This document shows positions 29,377 to 38,263 of a stretch of 64,000 nt of DNA, in pieces; within the stretch, counting starts at the first letter, position 1; each line of letters starts with the position of its first letter. This stretch comes from an uncultured Bacteroidota bacterium (lineage in GTDB: Bacteria; Bacteroidota; Bacteroidia; Bacteroidales; VadinHA17), in the NCBI GenBank assembly GCA_903824785.1, contig CAIJYD010000078.1, forward strand, positions 304,611 to 368,610, read 5' to 3'. The notes beneath the pieces were generated by a model. It was given only the letters and a program-made list of their open reading frames with translations. It was not told the DNA's origin and searched no databases. The position numbers and the translations under genes are program-made.

Positions 29377-29631
29377 GTGAAAGATGTAATTGTAAACATT
29401 TATTCCGGGGTTTTCAACATCTTATTAACATTGATTTCCTGGTTAGAAAGTAATATCTATTTGATTTTGTGTGAAATAGCATTGTTATCTCTTCCCCTGT
29501 AAACTTTCGGGAAATTCAGTCTAATTTGAGTGTCAATTTCACAAATAGATCATTAGTATGATATTAAACTGATTTATAAAATTTTAATTTATTTATTTCC
29601 ATCTTTGCTCTTCAAAGAACAAAACCACCTG

Positions 29632-30585
29632 ATGAATAATAATTCCAACTTAAACGAATGGCTTGTTATAGTTAATCCGAATGCCGGTAACGGAAAAGGG
29701 AAAAAAGACTGGGACAAGATAGCCTCACTCCTTAAAAGAGAAAACTTACCATTTACAGTTAAATTTACTGAGAAAAAAGGCCACGCCATTAAGCTAACAT
29801 TAGACGGAATTGGTTCAGGTTTCAGAAGAATAATGACAGTTGGCGGAGACGGGACACTGAATGAAGTTGTTAACGGTGTCTTCTCCAGCGATGCTTGTCC
29901 GACAACAGACATCTCTCTCTCTCTTATACCGGTCGGAACCGGGAACGACTGGGGAAGGATGTTTGGAATACCTCTTGATTATGAAAAAGCAATTAAGATA
30001 ATCGGAGAAAATAAACAGATGTTACACGATATAGGTCAGGTAAGTTTTTTCAATGGCCCTGAGAAAAGCAGCAGATATTTCATAAATATTGCCGGTCTGG
30101 GTTTCGAGTCTGTGGTGGTCAGGAGAACCAATATCCAGAAAGACAATGGACGGAGCGGCAAACTGATCTATCTCTACAATCTTCTTATCAGCCTTATGTC
30201 GTACAGAAACACTAAAGCGCAGATTATTATTGATGGAAAAGAGTCAGGTGCAGATATCTTTTCGCTGAATGTAGGCAATGGAAAATATTGCGGTGGCGGA
30301 ATGCGGCAGACTCCTGAAGCGTTACCTGATGACGGTCTCCTTGATGTAACAATAATAAACGGGATAGGAAAGTTTGAGATAATAAGAAATCTGAACATCC
30401 TGTATAACGGCAAAATTCTCAAACATCCTAAAATTGACGGATATAAATGCAAGAATATAAAAGTGACATCCGATTCGATTATTTATACAGAAGCTGACGG
30501 AGAATCTCTGGGGCATACTCCTTCTGAATTCAACATAATTCCATCAGCCATTAATATTGTTTACGGAACCAGAATCATTCAGTAA
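29632..30585 (+). CDS. Diacylglycerol kinase-family lipid kinase (YegS/DgkB type)
   Basis: The 317-residue protein carries the DAGK catalytic motifs: LVIVNPNAGNGKGKKDW at the N-terminus, the nucleotide-binding GGDGTLNEVVNG and PVGTGNDWGR. Such enzymes phosphorylate diacylglycerol or related lipids at the membrane and return them to phospholipid synthesis. The ATG at 29632 places the first strand at residue 9; the track start at 29605 adds nine unlikely residues. Its 3' end overlaps the convergent cyclotransferase gene by 11 bases. The exact lipid substrate is not readable from sequence. Confidence 0.88.
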   Translation: MNNNSNLNEWLVIVNPNAGNGKGKKDWDKIASLLKRENLPFTVKFTEKKGHAIKLTLDGIGSGFRRIMTVGGDGTLNEVVNGVFSSDACPTTDISLSLIPVGTGNDWGRMFGIPLDYEKAIKIIGENKQMLHDIGQVSFFNGPEKSSRYFINIAGLGFESVVVRRTNIQKDNGRSGKLIYLYNLLISLMSYRNTKAQIIIDGKESGADIFSLNVGNGKYCGGGMRQTPEALPDDGLLDVTIINGIGKFEIIRNLNILYNGKILKHPKIDGYKCKNIKVTSDSIIYTEADGESLGHTPSEFNIIPSAINIVYGTRIIQ

Positions 30586-31696
30586 TCCGTATCTCATAGA
30601 GGCGGGGCCATTTTTTCCCTGTTACGAAAATTCTTTTCCCCGACTGGTCGTAAGCGATTCCATTCAGCACGTCTGTATCTATGGTCCGCTCCGATTCCGG
30701 CAGTATTCCTTTCAGGTCAATATAGGCAAGGACTTTACCACTCAAAGGATCAATCCGTGCAATAAGGTCGGTCATCCATATATTGGCCCATATTTCACCA
30801 TTAATATATTCCAGTTCATTGAGCGAATCAACCTTCTTCTCATTATCATAAACTTCAATTTCAGAAAGAGCAGTAAACATCTCAGGTTCGTAAAAATAGA
30901 GAACATTTGTTCCATCGCTCATCACAATTTTATCATTGAGAGTAGTCAGTCCCCAGCCTTGTGTAGGGTAGTAAACCTTATTAATTGTATTAAAAGTAGC
31001 TTTATCGTATACAAATCCGACTTTATTCTCCCATGTTACCTGGTATATCCTGTCCCCGTACAACGCAATACCCTCCCCAAACAACGTCGCATCAAGGTTA
31101 TGCTGTCTTATAACTTTACCCGTTGTCAGCTCTGCTTCCCTCAGGCTCGAACCGCTTTTCTGTCCTGTCCCTTCATATAATACCCCTTTATCATAAACAA
31201 GTCCCTGCGTAAATGCCTCCCTGTCATGAGGATATGTATTTATCACTTTGTAACCGTTCCGTTTGGGAACTATATCGGAATAGATAACCATAAAACGGGT
31301 TATCGGATTCTGTGATTTACCCTCCCTGTACGCGACAACTTTTAATGATTTTCTTCCTGTGGTATTGGTATAAACAGGAGCTATGGAATACTCCCATGGC
31401 TCTGATCTTATTACCTTTACCGCTTTACTGTCAAAATAGATAAATACAGAATCGGGCTGTTTATCTTTATCGGTAAGCGCCAGAACCACCTTAACCGGCT
31501 CTTTAAGTTTAAATCCGGTATTCTCGTCAGGGGAGATGATTTTAATAAGCTTAACAGAGGCCTCTGCAACTACAGCCGGGGTATGGTTTACTATGGGATC
31601 CGTCTTTTTCCCAGTCCGTCCTGAACATGAAATGGTCCAGGTTATAAGTAGTGCTGTAAAAAGAAAAATGAAGAACTTAGGATATTCTGCTTTCAT
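30575..31696 (-). CDS. Glutaminyl-peptide cyclotransferase (plant-type), lipoprotein
   Basis: The enzyme converts N-terminal glutamine of peptides to pyroglutamate; this five-bladed propeller type is PF05096. The preferred start at 31696 (MKAEYPKFFIFLFTALLITWTISC) gives a lipoprotein signal with lipobox Cys at about residue 24 and a 373-residue product; the track start at 31864 lies inside the next gene. An immunoglobulin-like segment (residues about 50-130) precedes the propeller, which has FTQGLVYDKGVLYEGTGQ, SLREAELTTGKV, GEGIALYGDRIYQVTW and NELEYINGEIWANIW. It overlaps the HAD gene by 20 bases, so the two are probably coupled. Confidence 0.88.
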   Translation of the reverse strand: MKAEYPKFFIFLFTALLITWTISCSGRTGKKTDPIVNHTPAVVAEASVKLIKIISPDENTGFKLKEPVKVVLALTDKDKQPDSVFIYFDSKAVKVIRSEPWEYSIAPVYTNTTGRKSLKVVAYREGKSQNPITRFMVIYSDIVPKRNGYKVINTYPHDREAFTQGLVYDKGVLYEGTGQKSGSSLREAELTTGKVIRQHNLDATLFGEGIALYGDRIYQVTWENKVGFVYDKATFNTINKVYYPTQGWGLTTLNDKIVMSDGTNVLYFYEPEMFTALSEIEVYDNEKKVDSLNELEYINGEIWANIWMTDLIARIDPLSGKVLAYIDLKGILPESERTIDTDVLNGIAYDQSGKRIFVTGKKWPRLYEIRITE

Positions 31697-32138
31697 TTGG
31701 TCTGTTTTTCCTTTTGAATAACTTCCTGATAATATTTCTTCCAGTTGATGCGATCCGTTTTTCAGCTTCCTGTTCCTGAATTTCAAATGGGAAAAGCATC
31801 TGCCAGACTCCGCTCCACCCTGGAAAACCGCCGATATTTTTATCATCAATAAATATATCTGCATCTACCTTCCTGCTGACTGTTTCATCAAACACCTCTT
31901 CCGGATAGCTTTTATTTACTGCATAAAATTCAATGCCATTGCGCCTGCAATACTCCACTGCCTCCTCAAGCTCTATGCCTGTTCTGAATGTCCATAAAAT
32001 GAGTCTCGCACCCATTTTATCGAGTTCCTTCAGAGTATAAAAGGCAAAAAGCATCTCTTTGCCTATTTTAGGATAGGCGTGTTCAACTATTGTTCCGTCA
32101 AAATCGACAGCGATCTTTACATTTCTTAAATCTATCAT
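31677..32138 (-). CDS. Small HAD-superfamily hydrolase (BT0820-like)
   Basis: The 153-residue protein has the HAD motif I DFDGTIVEH, motif II LWTFRTG and a final DIFIDDKNIGG, which together form the phosphatase active site. The lack of a large cap domain fits the small family typified by a Bacteroides protein of known fold but uncertain substrate. About 35 residues of basic tail follow the catalytic core. It lies upstream of and overlaps the cyclotransferase gene. Confidence 0.8.
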   Translation of the reverse strand: MIDLRNVKIAVDFDGTIVEHAYPKIGKEMLFAFYTLKELDKMGARLILWTFRTGIELEEAVEYCRRNGIEFYAVNKSYPEEVFDETVSRKVDADIFIDDKNIGGFPGWSGVWQMLFPFEIQEQEAEKRIASTGRNIIRKLFKRKNRPNESRIS

Positions 32139-32266
32139 CTGATCCGATATTATTGGGCAAATCTACAAAAAAAGAGCAAATGAGTATCAAAACTGTTTCT
32201 TCTTAAGCGGATCTGCAGAATAAACCTCATTATCTTGTAAAAGGATTTAAAATCCGCCCCTCATCT

Positions 32267-32299
32267 TCTGCGGTAATTATGAAATTTATCTTAAATTTG
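32267..32299 (+). promoter_or_regulatory. Probable promoter of pssA
   Basis: TAAATTTG (32292-32299) is a perfect -7 element and TCTG (32267-32270) sits at a slightly long spacing as a weak -33. Transcription would start near 32306, which rules out the ORF-track start at 32279 and supports the ATG at 32333. Confidence 0.5.
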
Positions 32300-32332
32300 C
32301 TTCCCTTCAGAATTAAGTTATCTCATTTCATA

Positions 32333-33052
32333 ATGAAATATATTCCAAACTTTATTACCTCCCTGAATCTTGCATCAGGCTTTTTTGCAATTATTTTTGC
32401 TGCTAACGGTGATCTGTTAAATGCCTCCTGGCTTATTCTTGCGGCAATGATCTTCGATTTTCTCGATGGTTTCTCGGCCCGGTTGCTGAAAGCTTATTCA
32501 GCAGTTGGAAAAGAACTTGACAGCCTTGCAGATGTAGTAAGCTTCGGTGTTGCACCTGGAATAATTATCTTCCAGCTTCTTAAGAATTCTCTCTCATTAT
32601 CTGAACCAGTCAGCTTATTCTCAGGTGGTATCCCAACTATGCTAATTCTTTTGATTCCTGCTGTAATGCCTGTTTGTGCAGCTCTCCGACTTGCAATTTT
32701 CAATTTAGACACAAGTCAGGCAACTATTTTTAAAGGTCTTCCTACTCCTGCCAATGCACTTGCAGTAATCTCTGTGGTTATTGCCGGAAATTATTCGCAG
32801 TCTCCGGTTTTCAGCTCATTTATTGCTTCACCTCTGTTACTGATAATCCTTACTGTTTCCCTATCATTATTGATGGTCAGCAGAATACCTTTGCTTTCTC
32901 TTAAGTTTTCAAATCTGAAAATTAAAGGAAATGAAGGAAGGTATATTCTTGTCGGAATGGTTTTGGTATCGTTACCCATTGCAGGCATCGCAGCTGCCAC
33001 TCTGATAATTCCCATTTATATTATTGCGTCCTTTCTGTCAATGCTCTTCTGA
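32333..33052 (+). CDS. pssA: CDP-diacylglycerol-serine O-phosphatidyltransferase
   Basis: PssA makes phosphatidylserine from CDP-diacylglycerol and serine in the inner membrane, feeding phosphatidylserine decarboxylase (psd, at 39.5 kb). The 239-residue protein starts MKYIPNFITSLNLASGFFA and has the CDP-alcohol transferase motif, split over DFLDGFSARLLKAYSAVGKELDSLADVVSFG (D-G-x2-A-R-x8-G-x3-D-x3-D), then about six more helices. The longer track start at 32279 is upstream of the probable transcription start. Confidence 0.93.
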   Translation: MKYIPNFITSLNLASGFFAIIFAANGDLLNASWLILAAMIFDFLDGFSARLLKAYSAVGKELDSLADVVSFGVAPGIIIFQLLKNSLSLSEPVSLFSGGIPTMLILLIPAVMPVCAALRLAIFNLDTSQATIFKGLPTPANALAVISVVIAGNYSQSPVFSSFIASPLLLIILTVSLSLLMVSRIPLLSLKFSNLKIKGNEGRYILVGMVLVSLPIAGIAAATLIIPIYIIASFLSMLF

Positions 33053-33057
33053 AAAAG

Positions 33058-33174
33058 TTATTCCTTTTCAGGGAATTTCTTTTCATAAGCAGATAACGCA
33101 AACTTAATTACAAACCAGCTTAATATTATAAAGCCTGGCCAGATAAGGTATTCAAGGATTTCACTTATATACAT
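33058..33174 (-). CDS. Small single-span membrane protein downstream of cydB
   Basis: A 38-codon frame absent from the ORF track reads MYISEILEYLIWPGFIILSW then FVIKFALSAYEKKFPEKE. It has a single hydrophobic helix (residues 8-28) and a positively charged C-terminal tail, the layout expected of a real small inner-membrane protein. It lies 131 bases after cydB on the same strand and ends six bases from the convergent pssA stop. Small helical subunits such as CydX accompany bd oxidases in other phyla, but sequence similarity to CydX is not evident. No strong ribosome binding site is seen. Confidence 0.5.
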   Translation of the reverse strand: MYISEILEYLIWPGFIILSWFVIKFALSAYEKKFPEKE

Positions 33175-33305
33175 TTTCTTTTGTCTTAATATCTGATTGT
33201 ATTATTATCGCTAAACTGTTTTCCGTAATCGTTCATCCGTTCTCATAATGCCACCTGCTGAAAACAAACCAGATGGCTATTCATTTATAGTTGTCCGAAT
33301 ATTAA

Positions 33306-34436
33306 TTAATAGACATGTTCATCTGAACTCATCTCCTCTTCCGTAATTTTATTGCTGTTAATTATTTTCCATGAATACCAGATATATGCCAGCACAAAAG
33401 GAATAAGGAATGAGACATACATCATAGTCTTCAGAGTAAACAGGCTCGATGATGCATTTATTATCGTAAGTGAACTCTGCAGATCGTACGAAGAGGGATA
33501 AAAAGAGGTTCCGTTAAAACCGGCCACCAGAAACAGGGAGAATACTGCAAGTACTGTTCCCGATCCGGAAAACCAGATCCCGTTAATATTTTTTCTGAAT
33601 AATGAGACGCCAATACCATATAATACCCCCACTACTCCGACCAGAAATATTATCAGAACTATTGGCATACCAATAAAATTCTGAAGATATTTATACTTCT
33701 CAGGTGAAACGATTCCAGTTACCTTATCGGCAGCAAAGCCGGTTGAGAAGAGAAGAGATATAACAAATGAAAGGAAAAAGATCAGAAACAGAATAGAATT
33801 TAATAATAATCTCTTTTTAGCTCTTTTAATAAGCTCTTCATTATCAATAGTATTCATAATGTATAACAATCCATTGACTCTTGCAAGAAACAGTACTGCA
33901 AAACCGAGTGCAAGGTTCCGCAGGTTCAGGAGGGCTTCAAGGCCGTACCACGGTGTTTCCCACTTCACCTGATTCATATCGTTGAGACTGAACTGAGAAC
34001 CGGTAAAAAAGGTGGCAACTGCTGCTCCGATAAGAAAAGGGCCGAGCGAACCATTCAGAAACAAAAATATATCAAAGGTCTTTTGTCCGAAAACATTGCC
34101 CTGTTTAGATCTGAATTCATAAGCCACTGCCTGAATGGAAAAGCTGAATAGTATTGCAATCCAAACCCAGTAGGCACCGCCGAAGCTTGTTGCATAAAAG
34201 AGAGGAAATGAAGCAAAGAAGGCTCCTCCGAAAGTGACCAGTGTGGTAAAGGTGAATTCCCATTTCCGGCCAAGAGTATTAACTATCATCGTCTTCTGAG
34301 AATCGTTCCCGGGAAGGGAAAAGATCAGCGACTGACCTCCCTGTACAAACATCAGAAATACAAGCAGGCTCGCCAGAAGTGAGACTATTATCCACCAGTA
34401 GTGCTGCAGGAACAGATGTGAAATCATTGTTGTCAT
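33306..34436 (-). CDS. cydB: Cytochrome bd ubiquinol/menaquinol oxidase subunit II
   Basis: CydB is the second subunit of the bd-type terminal oxidase that reduces oxygen at high affinity. The 376-residue protein has about eight or nine membrane helices, with the early LVFLMFVQGGQSLIF and WEFTFTTLVTFGGAFFASFPLFYATSFGGAYWVW segments typical of the family. It is 12 bases downstream of cydA and co-transcribed with it. In this phylum the oxidase is used for nanomolar oxygen respiration or oxygen scavenging in anaerobes. Confidence 0.95.
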   Translation of the reverse strand: MTTMISHLFLQHYWWIIVSLLASLLVFLMFVQGGQSLIFSLPGNDSQKTMIVNTLGRKWEFTFTTLVTFGGAFFASFPLFYATSFGGAYWVWIAILFSFSIQAVAYEFRSKQGNVFGQKTFDIFLFLNGSLGPFLIGAAVATFFTGSQFSLNDMNQVKWETPWYGLEALLNLRNLALGFAVLFLARVNGLLYIMNTIDNEELIKRAKKRLLLNSILFLIFFLSFVISLLFSTGFAADKVTGIVSPEKYKYLQNFIGMPIVLIIFLVGVVGVLYGIGVSLFRKNINGIWFSGSGTVLAVFSLFLVAGFNGTSFYPSSYDLQSSLTIINASSSLFTLKTMMYVSFLIPFVLAYIWYSWKIINSNKITEEEMSSDEHVY

Positions 34437-34448
34437 ATTTTTGTCCTC

Positions 34449-36005
34449 CTAATGTTTTGGTCCTGTTTTAATTTGTTTTACCATGATGGATATTTCTGAA
34501 ATAAGCAATACCGTGAAAAGAACTGCAAATAGAACAAAGGTGATAATCACCGATCCGGAACTGATTTTTGAAACAGCGCCGGATACCGGCATCAGATCCT
34601 GAATTATCCAGGGCTGGCGTCCCATCTCAGTAAGTATCCAGCCAAGTTCTCCTGCAATATATGGCAGAGGTATTGAAAGAAGCGCTATCCATAAAAACCA
34701 TCTTGTTTCTGTAATTGTCCCTTTGAACAGGAAGTACAGAGCCATTGAGAAGATCAGGATGAATAAAAATCCAAGTATCACCATAAGATGAAATGAATAG
34801 AATGTCGACGGCACATCAGGGACAACATCTTCAGGTCTGGCAAGTGAGGCATATCCGAAATATCTGAAGTAATCTGACTGAAACTCTTTGTCTTTAAACA
34901 AATTGCTTATCGTTCCAAGCTGTGCAGTGTCATTCGCCGACCGTGCAATTTTATAATCTTTCAGAACATTCCTGGCATACTGACCTCTCCTGATTTTTTC
35001 AGCTGAAGACATTATTCCCCTTTCCCCGTTCCCTGCAACATGATCGGTTATTCCGGCAACATAACCATCTTTATCCCCGCTTGTAAGAACTGAAAGCAGT
35101 CCCGGTATTTCAATCTTGAAAGCCAGTTCCTTATTTATTTTTTCTCCTGTTTTCGTATCAGCATCCTTAAGGAACCCTATTGCAATTAATCCGGCATTGC
35201 TTTTCCCCTGGTACAAGGCTTCCATAGCTGCAAATTTCACCGGCTGAACTTTTGATAATGTCCTTGCTGAAGAATCTCCTGTATAAGCAACCATAAGTGA
35301 AGATAGTAGTCCGAATATTCCGGCTATCAGAATGCTTCTGCGGGCAAACAGTTCTTCTCTTTTTCTTATAAGGAACCAGGAGCTTATACCCAGTACAAAC
35401 ATTGAGGCCAGTAGGAATCCCGAGGAAATTGTATGAAGAAACTTCTCAACTGCCACCTGATTAAACAGAACTGCCCAGAAGCTGACCATCTCATTTCTGG
35501 CTGTTTCGGGATTAAAAGCCATCCCAACAGGATTTTGCATCCAGGCATTGGCAACCAGGATCCAGAGTGCTGAAAGATTTGCTCCGATGGCCACCAGCCA
35601 TGTTGATGTCAGGTGAAACTTCCTGCTCACTTTATTCCATCCGAAAAACATAACAGCAACAAAAGTCGACTCCAGGAAGAAAGCAAGAATACCTTCAACA
35701 GCAAGAGGAGCCCCGAAAATATCCCCGACAAACCAGGAATAATTTGACCAGTTGGTGCCAAACTCAAATTCAAGAATTATCCCGGTTGCTACTCCAATGG
35801 CAAAGTTAATCCCGAATAGAGTCATCCAGAACCGGGTAAGGCGTTTCCATTCTTCACTGCCTGTCCTGACATAAATTGTCTCCATTATGGCAATGATGAA
35901 TGATAATCCAAGGGTTAACGGTACAAAAAGCCAATGGTAAATGGCTGTCAGGGCAAATTGAGCCCTCGACCAGTCAACAAGCGTAAAATCGATATTTTCA
36001 ATCAT
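34449..36005 (-). CDS. cydA: Cytochrome bd oxidase subunit I
   Basis: CydA holds haems b558, b595 and d and the quinol site. The 518-residue protein has the N-terminal SRAQFALTAIYHWLFVPLTLGL (haem His), VEKFLHTISSGF (second haem His), the FYSFHLMVILG segment for b558, and the GRQPW motif (ELGWILTEMGRQPWIIQDLM). The periplasmic Q loop (about residues 250-390) is of the short class. It begins within the end of the DUF4492 gene (overlap eight bases) and is followed by cydB. Confidence 0.96.
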   Translation of the reverse strand: MIENIDFTLVDWSRAQFALTAIYHWLFVPLTLGLSFIIAIMETIYVRTGSEEWKRLTRFWMTLFGINFAIGVATGIILEFEFGTNWSNYSWFVGDIFGAPLAVEGILAFFLESTFVAVMFFGWNKVSRKFHLTSTWLVAIGANLSALWILVANAWMQNPVGMAFNPETARNEMVSFWAVLFNQVAVEKFLHTISSGFLLASMFVLGISSWFLIRKREELFARRSILIAGIFGLLSSLMVAYTGDSSARTLSKVQPVKFAAMEALYQGKSNAGLIAIGFLKDADTKTGEKINKELAFKIEIPGLLSVLTSGDKDGYVAGITDHVAGNGERGIMSSAEKIRRGQYARNVLKDYKIARSANDTAQLGTISNLFKDKEFQSDYFRYFGYASLARPEDVVPDVPSTFYSFHLMVILGFLFILIFSMALYFLFKGTITETRWFLWIALLSIPLPYIAGELGWILTEMGRQPWIIQDLMPVSGAVSKISSGSVIITFVLFAVLFTVLLISEISIMVKQIKTGPKH

Positions 36006-36237
36006 GATTATCTGGTGAATTTATTAATTGATCCCGTACATACTCACTTCTCTGTTTTTCATTATCATATTTTTTCTGAAGAAAATCGGGGAAAAAGAAG
36101 AGCTTCAGAACCGCAAACATAATAAAAAGCTTTATTATGATTATTATCCAAACCTTTTTTCCCCATCCCGACATATTTCTGAAACCCTCATAATAAAAGC
36201 TGAGGAGCGCAGATATCAATGGAATATTATTCTTCAT
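35998..36237 (-). CDS. DUF4492 family small membrane protein
   Basis: The 79-residue protein has one clear transmembrane helix (WIIIIIKLFIMFAVLKLFFF, residues 30-49) preceded by FYYEGFRNMSGWGKKVW and followed by a charged tail, the pattern of DUF4492. The family is found immediately upstream of cydAB in Bacteroidota and Campylobacterota, and this copy overlaps the cydA start by eight bases. A role in assembly or stability of the bd oxidase is plausible but is inferred only from linkage. Confidence 0.82.
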   Translation of the reverse strand: MKNNIPLISALLSFYYEGFRNMSGWGKKVWIIIIIKLFIMFAVLKLFFFPDFLQKKYDNEKQRSEYVRDQLINSPDNHD

Positions 36238-36299
36238 CTGTTTTATTATATAATCTGAATGGTGTGATTTTCAGGTGTTTTTTTTGCCCACTGTAGTAT

Positions 36300-37478
36300 T
36301 CAGGTTTTAGTTATTTTAACTCCGGTGTCATTCCCTTTGGAAGCAGATTGTGATTTCCTGCTGATATTATCAGGTGAAAGGCTTGAGGTTATCTTCTGAA
36401 CCGCCTTGAAATTATAAAAGAACTCCCTTGCAAATACTCTTAAAACTGTATAAGCCGGTATACCGAGTATCATACCGGGAATCCCTGCAGCGAAGCCTGC
36501 TGCCAGAACAACCACGAATATTTCGAGAGGGTGGGCTTTAACACTGCTGGAAAAGATAACCGGCTGAAAGATCACATTATCAATTAAATGTGTAATCGCC
36601 TCAACCAGTATCATATATGTAACCAAAGGTATAACGACTGTGGTAAAGTCCTGATTCATATGTGAGGCAACGCCCATTATGATTGCAATAAATAGGCCGA
36701 TCCATGGGCCAACGTACGGGATTACATTCAAAATGCCGAGTATAAGTCCCATTACAAGAGCCTGTTGAAAATCTATACCTGCAATTGTCATTCCAATGGT
36801 AATAAGAATCATTATGCAGGTGCTCTGAATAACGATTCCAATGAAATATCTTGTAAGAAGTTTTTTAATTGAATTCAAAGCTCTGGTAACATTATCCGTA
36901 TATTTCTCAGGGACCCACATCAAAATAGATTCAAAAAAGAGTTGCTGGTCTTTTAAAAAGAAAAAAGTAATAAATGTAATTGAGAAGACAGCGATTATAA
37001 TGTTCCCCAGAATATCGATTATGGAACCTATAAAATTCTGTATCATATTAATATTGAGAACACCTGAAACTTTTCCGGCAATATATTCCTGAAGAGTGAG
37101 CTCAGAAGTAATTTCCTTGTTGAAAGCCCTGAAAAGATACTCTATACGGGTTATAGGATCCTGAATAAGCTGAACAATTTTTTCGCTGTCTATTGTAGAG
37201 AAATAGTTTATCTGAGTTGTTACGAGCGGGACGAAAATAACAAAGATAAGGACGAAAGCTCCCCATATTATACCCAGGGTGAGAAGGGCGCTGAGTGCAC
37301 GCGGAAAAGACCATCTCTTAAACCTGATCCTGCAAAACAGATCAACAAGGGGCCGCCCCATAATCGACAAAACACCTGATACAAGTATATAGACAACAAT
37401 GCTCCGGAAATACCATGCACAAGCCAGAAGCAGCACAAATCCAAAAAAGATAAGAATGTTTCTTAAAGTGTCTTTCAT
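36300..37478 (-). CDS. AI-2E family transporter (UPF0118)
   Basis: The 392-residue membrane protein has about eight helices, with two near the N-terminus, a soluble stretch at about 70-150, then ITFFFLKDQQ, GIDFQQALVMGLILGILNVIPYVGPWIG and DNVIFQPVIFSSSVKAHPLEIFVVVLAAGFAAGIPGMILGIP, typical of this family. Relatives have been linked to AI-2 export, sodium-proton exchange and others, so the substrate is open. A TAGGTTTG -7-like element (37499-37506, minus) lies just upstream of the start. It is monocistronic. Confidence 0.85.
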   Translation of the reverse strand: MKDTLRNILIFFGFVLLLACAWYFRSIVVYILVSGVLSIMGRPLVDLFCRIRFKRWSFPRALSALLTLGIIWGAFVLIFVIFVPLVTTQINYFSTIDSEKIVQLIQDPITRIEYLFRAFNKEITSELTLQEYIAGKVSGVLNINMIQNFIGSIIDILGNIIIAVFSITFITFFFLKDQQLFFESILMWVPEKYTDNVTRALNSIKKLLTRYFIGIVIQSTCIMILITIGMTIAGIDFQQALVMGLILGILNVIPYVGPWIGLFIAIIMGVASHMNQDFTTVVIPLVTYMILVEAITHLIDNVIFQPVIFSSSVKAHPLEIFVVVLAAGFAAGIPGMILGIPAYTVLRVFAREFFYNFKAVQKITSSLSPDNISRKSQSASKGNDTGVKITKT

Positions 37479-37797
37479 CCAGAAATAATAACTTTATGCA
37501 AACCTAATCCAAATTTTTTAAATTCACTAAAATATGTTTTCCACATGTTGAAGAGATTATACAGCATCTTATTCAAATAACTCCTTTCTTTTATCTGACG
37601 ATCATAATCATAATTCCCCATTTGAAGGGCTCAAAGTGATCATTTTTTGCATGAATTTATCTTAAAACTGCCATGTTGTCTGCATAAACAATAAACTTTA
37701 TGCCATTATGTCGCTTTTAATGATTTGGAACAGAGTTTGAAAATAGTGAATTGTAATTAAAATATATGTTTAACTAAAATAACAGGAGGACAAAATC
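37479..37797. other. Intergenic region between AI-2E transporter and hsp20
   Basis: This 319-base AT-rich gap holds the divergent control regions. The minus strand has TAGGTTTG (37499-37506) for the transporter. For hsp20 a strong AGGAGG ribosome binding site (37785-37790) is visible, but no consensus promoter, CIRCE element or large inverted repeat was found. I see no gene. Confidence 0.5.
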
Positions 37798-38223
37798 ATG
37801 TTACCAACAATCACTAAAAGGACGTTCAGGCCATTTTACATGCCAATTTTTTTTGATGATGACTTTTTCACAGGATTAACTGCAAAAACGACTTCAATGC
37901 CGGCAGTAAACATCAGGGAAGATGAAAAGAACTATTTTCTTGAACTTGCTGTCCCGGGAATTGACAGGAATAATCTGAAAATTGACATCAATGAGGATGT
38001 GCTGACAATCTCTTCTGAGACAAAAAATGAATCGGATGAGACCAAAGAGGGCTACAAGAGGAAAGAGTTCAGCTATTCATCTTTCTGCAGGAGCTTCTAT
38101 ATTCCTGAAAATGTAACCAGAGAAAAGATAGAGGCTAATTATAAAGAGGGAATCCTTTCTGTAGTACTTCCGAAACAGGAAGAGGAGAAGAACAAGATCT
38201 CCAGACAGATAAAGATCTCGTAA
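37798..38223 (+). CDS. Small heat-shock protein (Hsp20/alpha-crystallin family)
   Basis: The 141-residue protein is a holdase that keeps denatured proteins soluble. The alpha-crystallin domain covers about residues 32-135, with MPAVNIREDEKNYFLELAVPGIDRNNLKIDI, the dimer-loop strand LTISSETKNE and the conserved ANYKEGILSVVLPK (the A-x-x-x-G-x-L motif). The short C-terminal tail lacks an obvious I-x-I motif beyond RQIKIS. A strong AGGAGG site is six bases upstream of the ATG. A terminator follows eight bases after the stop. Confidence 0.93.
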   Translation: MLPTITKRTFRPFYMPIFFDDDFFTGLTAKTTSMPAVNIREDEKNYFLELAVPGIDRNNLKIDINEDVLTISSETKNESDETKEGYKRKEFSYSSFCRSFYIPENVTREKIEANYKEGILSVVLPKQEEEKNKISRQIKIS

Positions 38224-38230
38224 GGAGATC

Positions 38231-38263
38231 AAAAAAAATCCCGGCTAATTACCGGGATTTTTT
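38231..38263. terminator. Bidirectional terminator between hsp20 and the flavodiiron gene
   Basis: AAATCCCGG and CCGGGATTT form a perfect nine-pair stem with a seven-base loop, flanked by A and T runs, so it can act on both strands. The stop codon of the minus-strand flavodiiron gene (38245-38247) lies in the loop. Confidence 0.88.

Noticed and set aside
37479-37797. CIRCE or sigma32-like control of hsp20
   Set aside because: No TTAGCACTC/GAGTGCTAA repeat or other recognisable heat-shock element was found.
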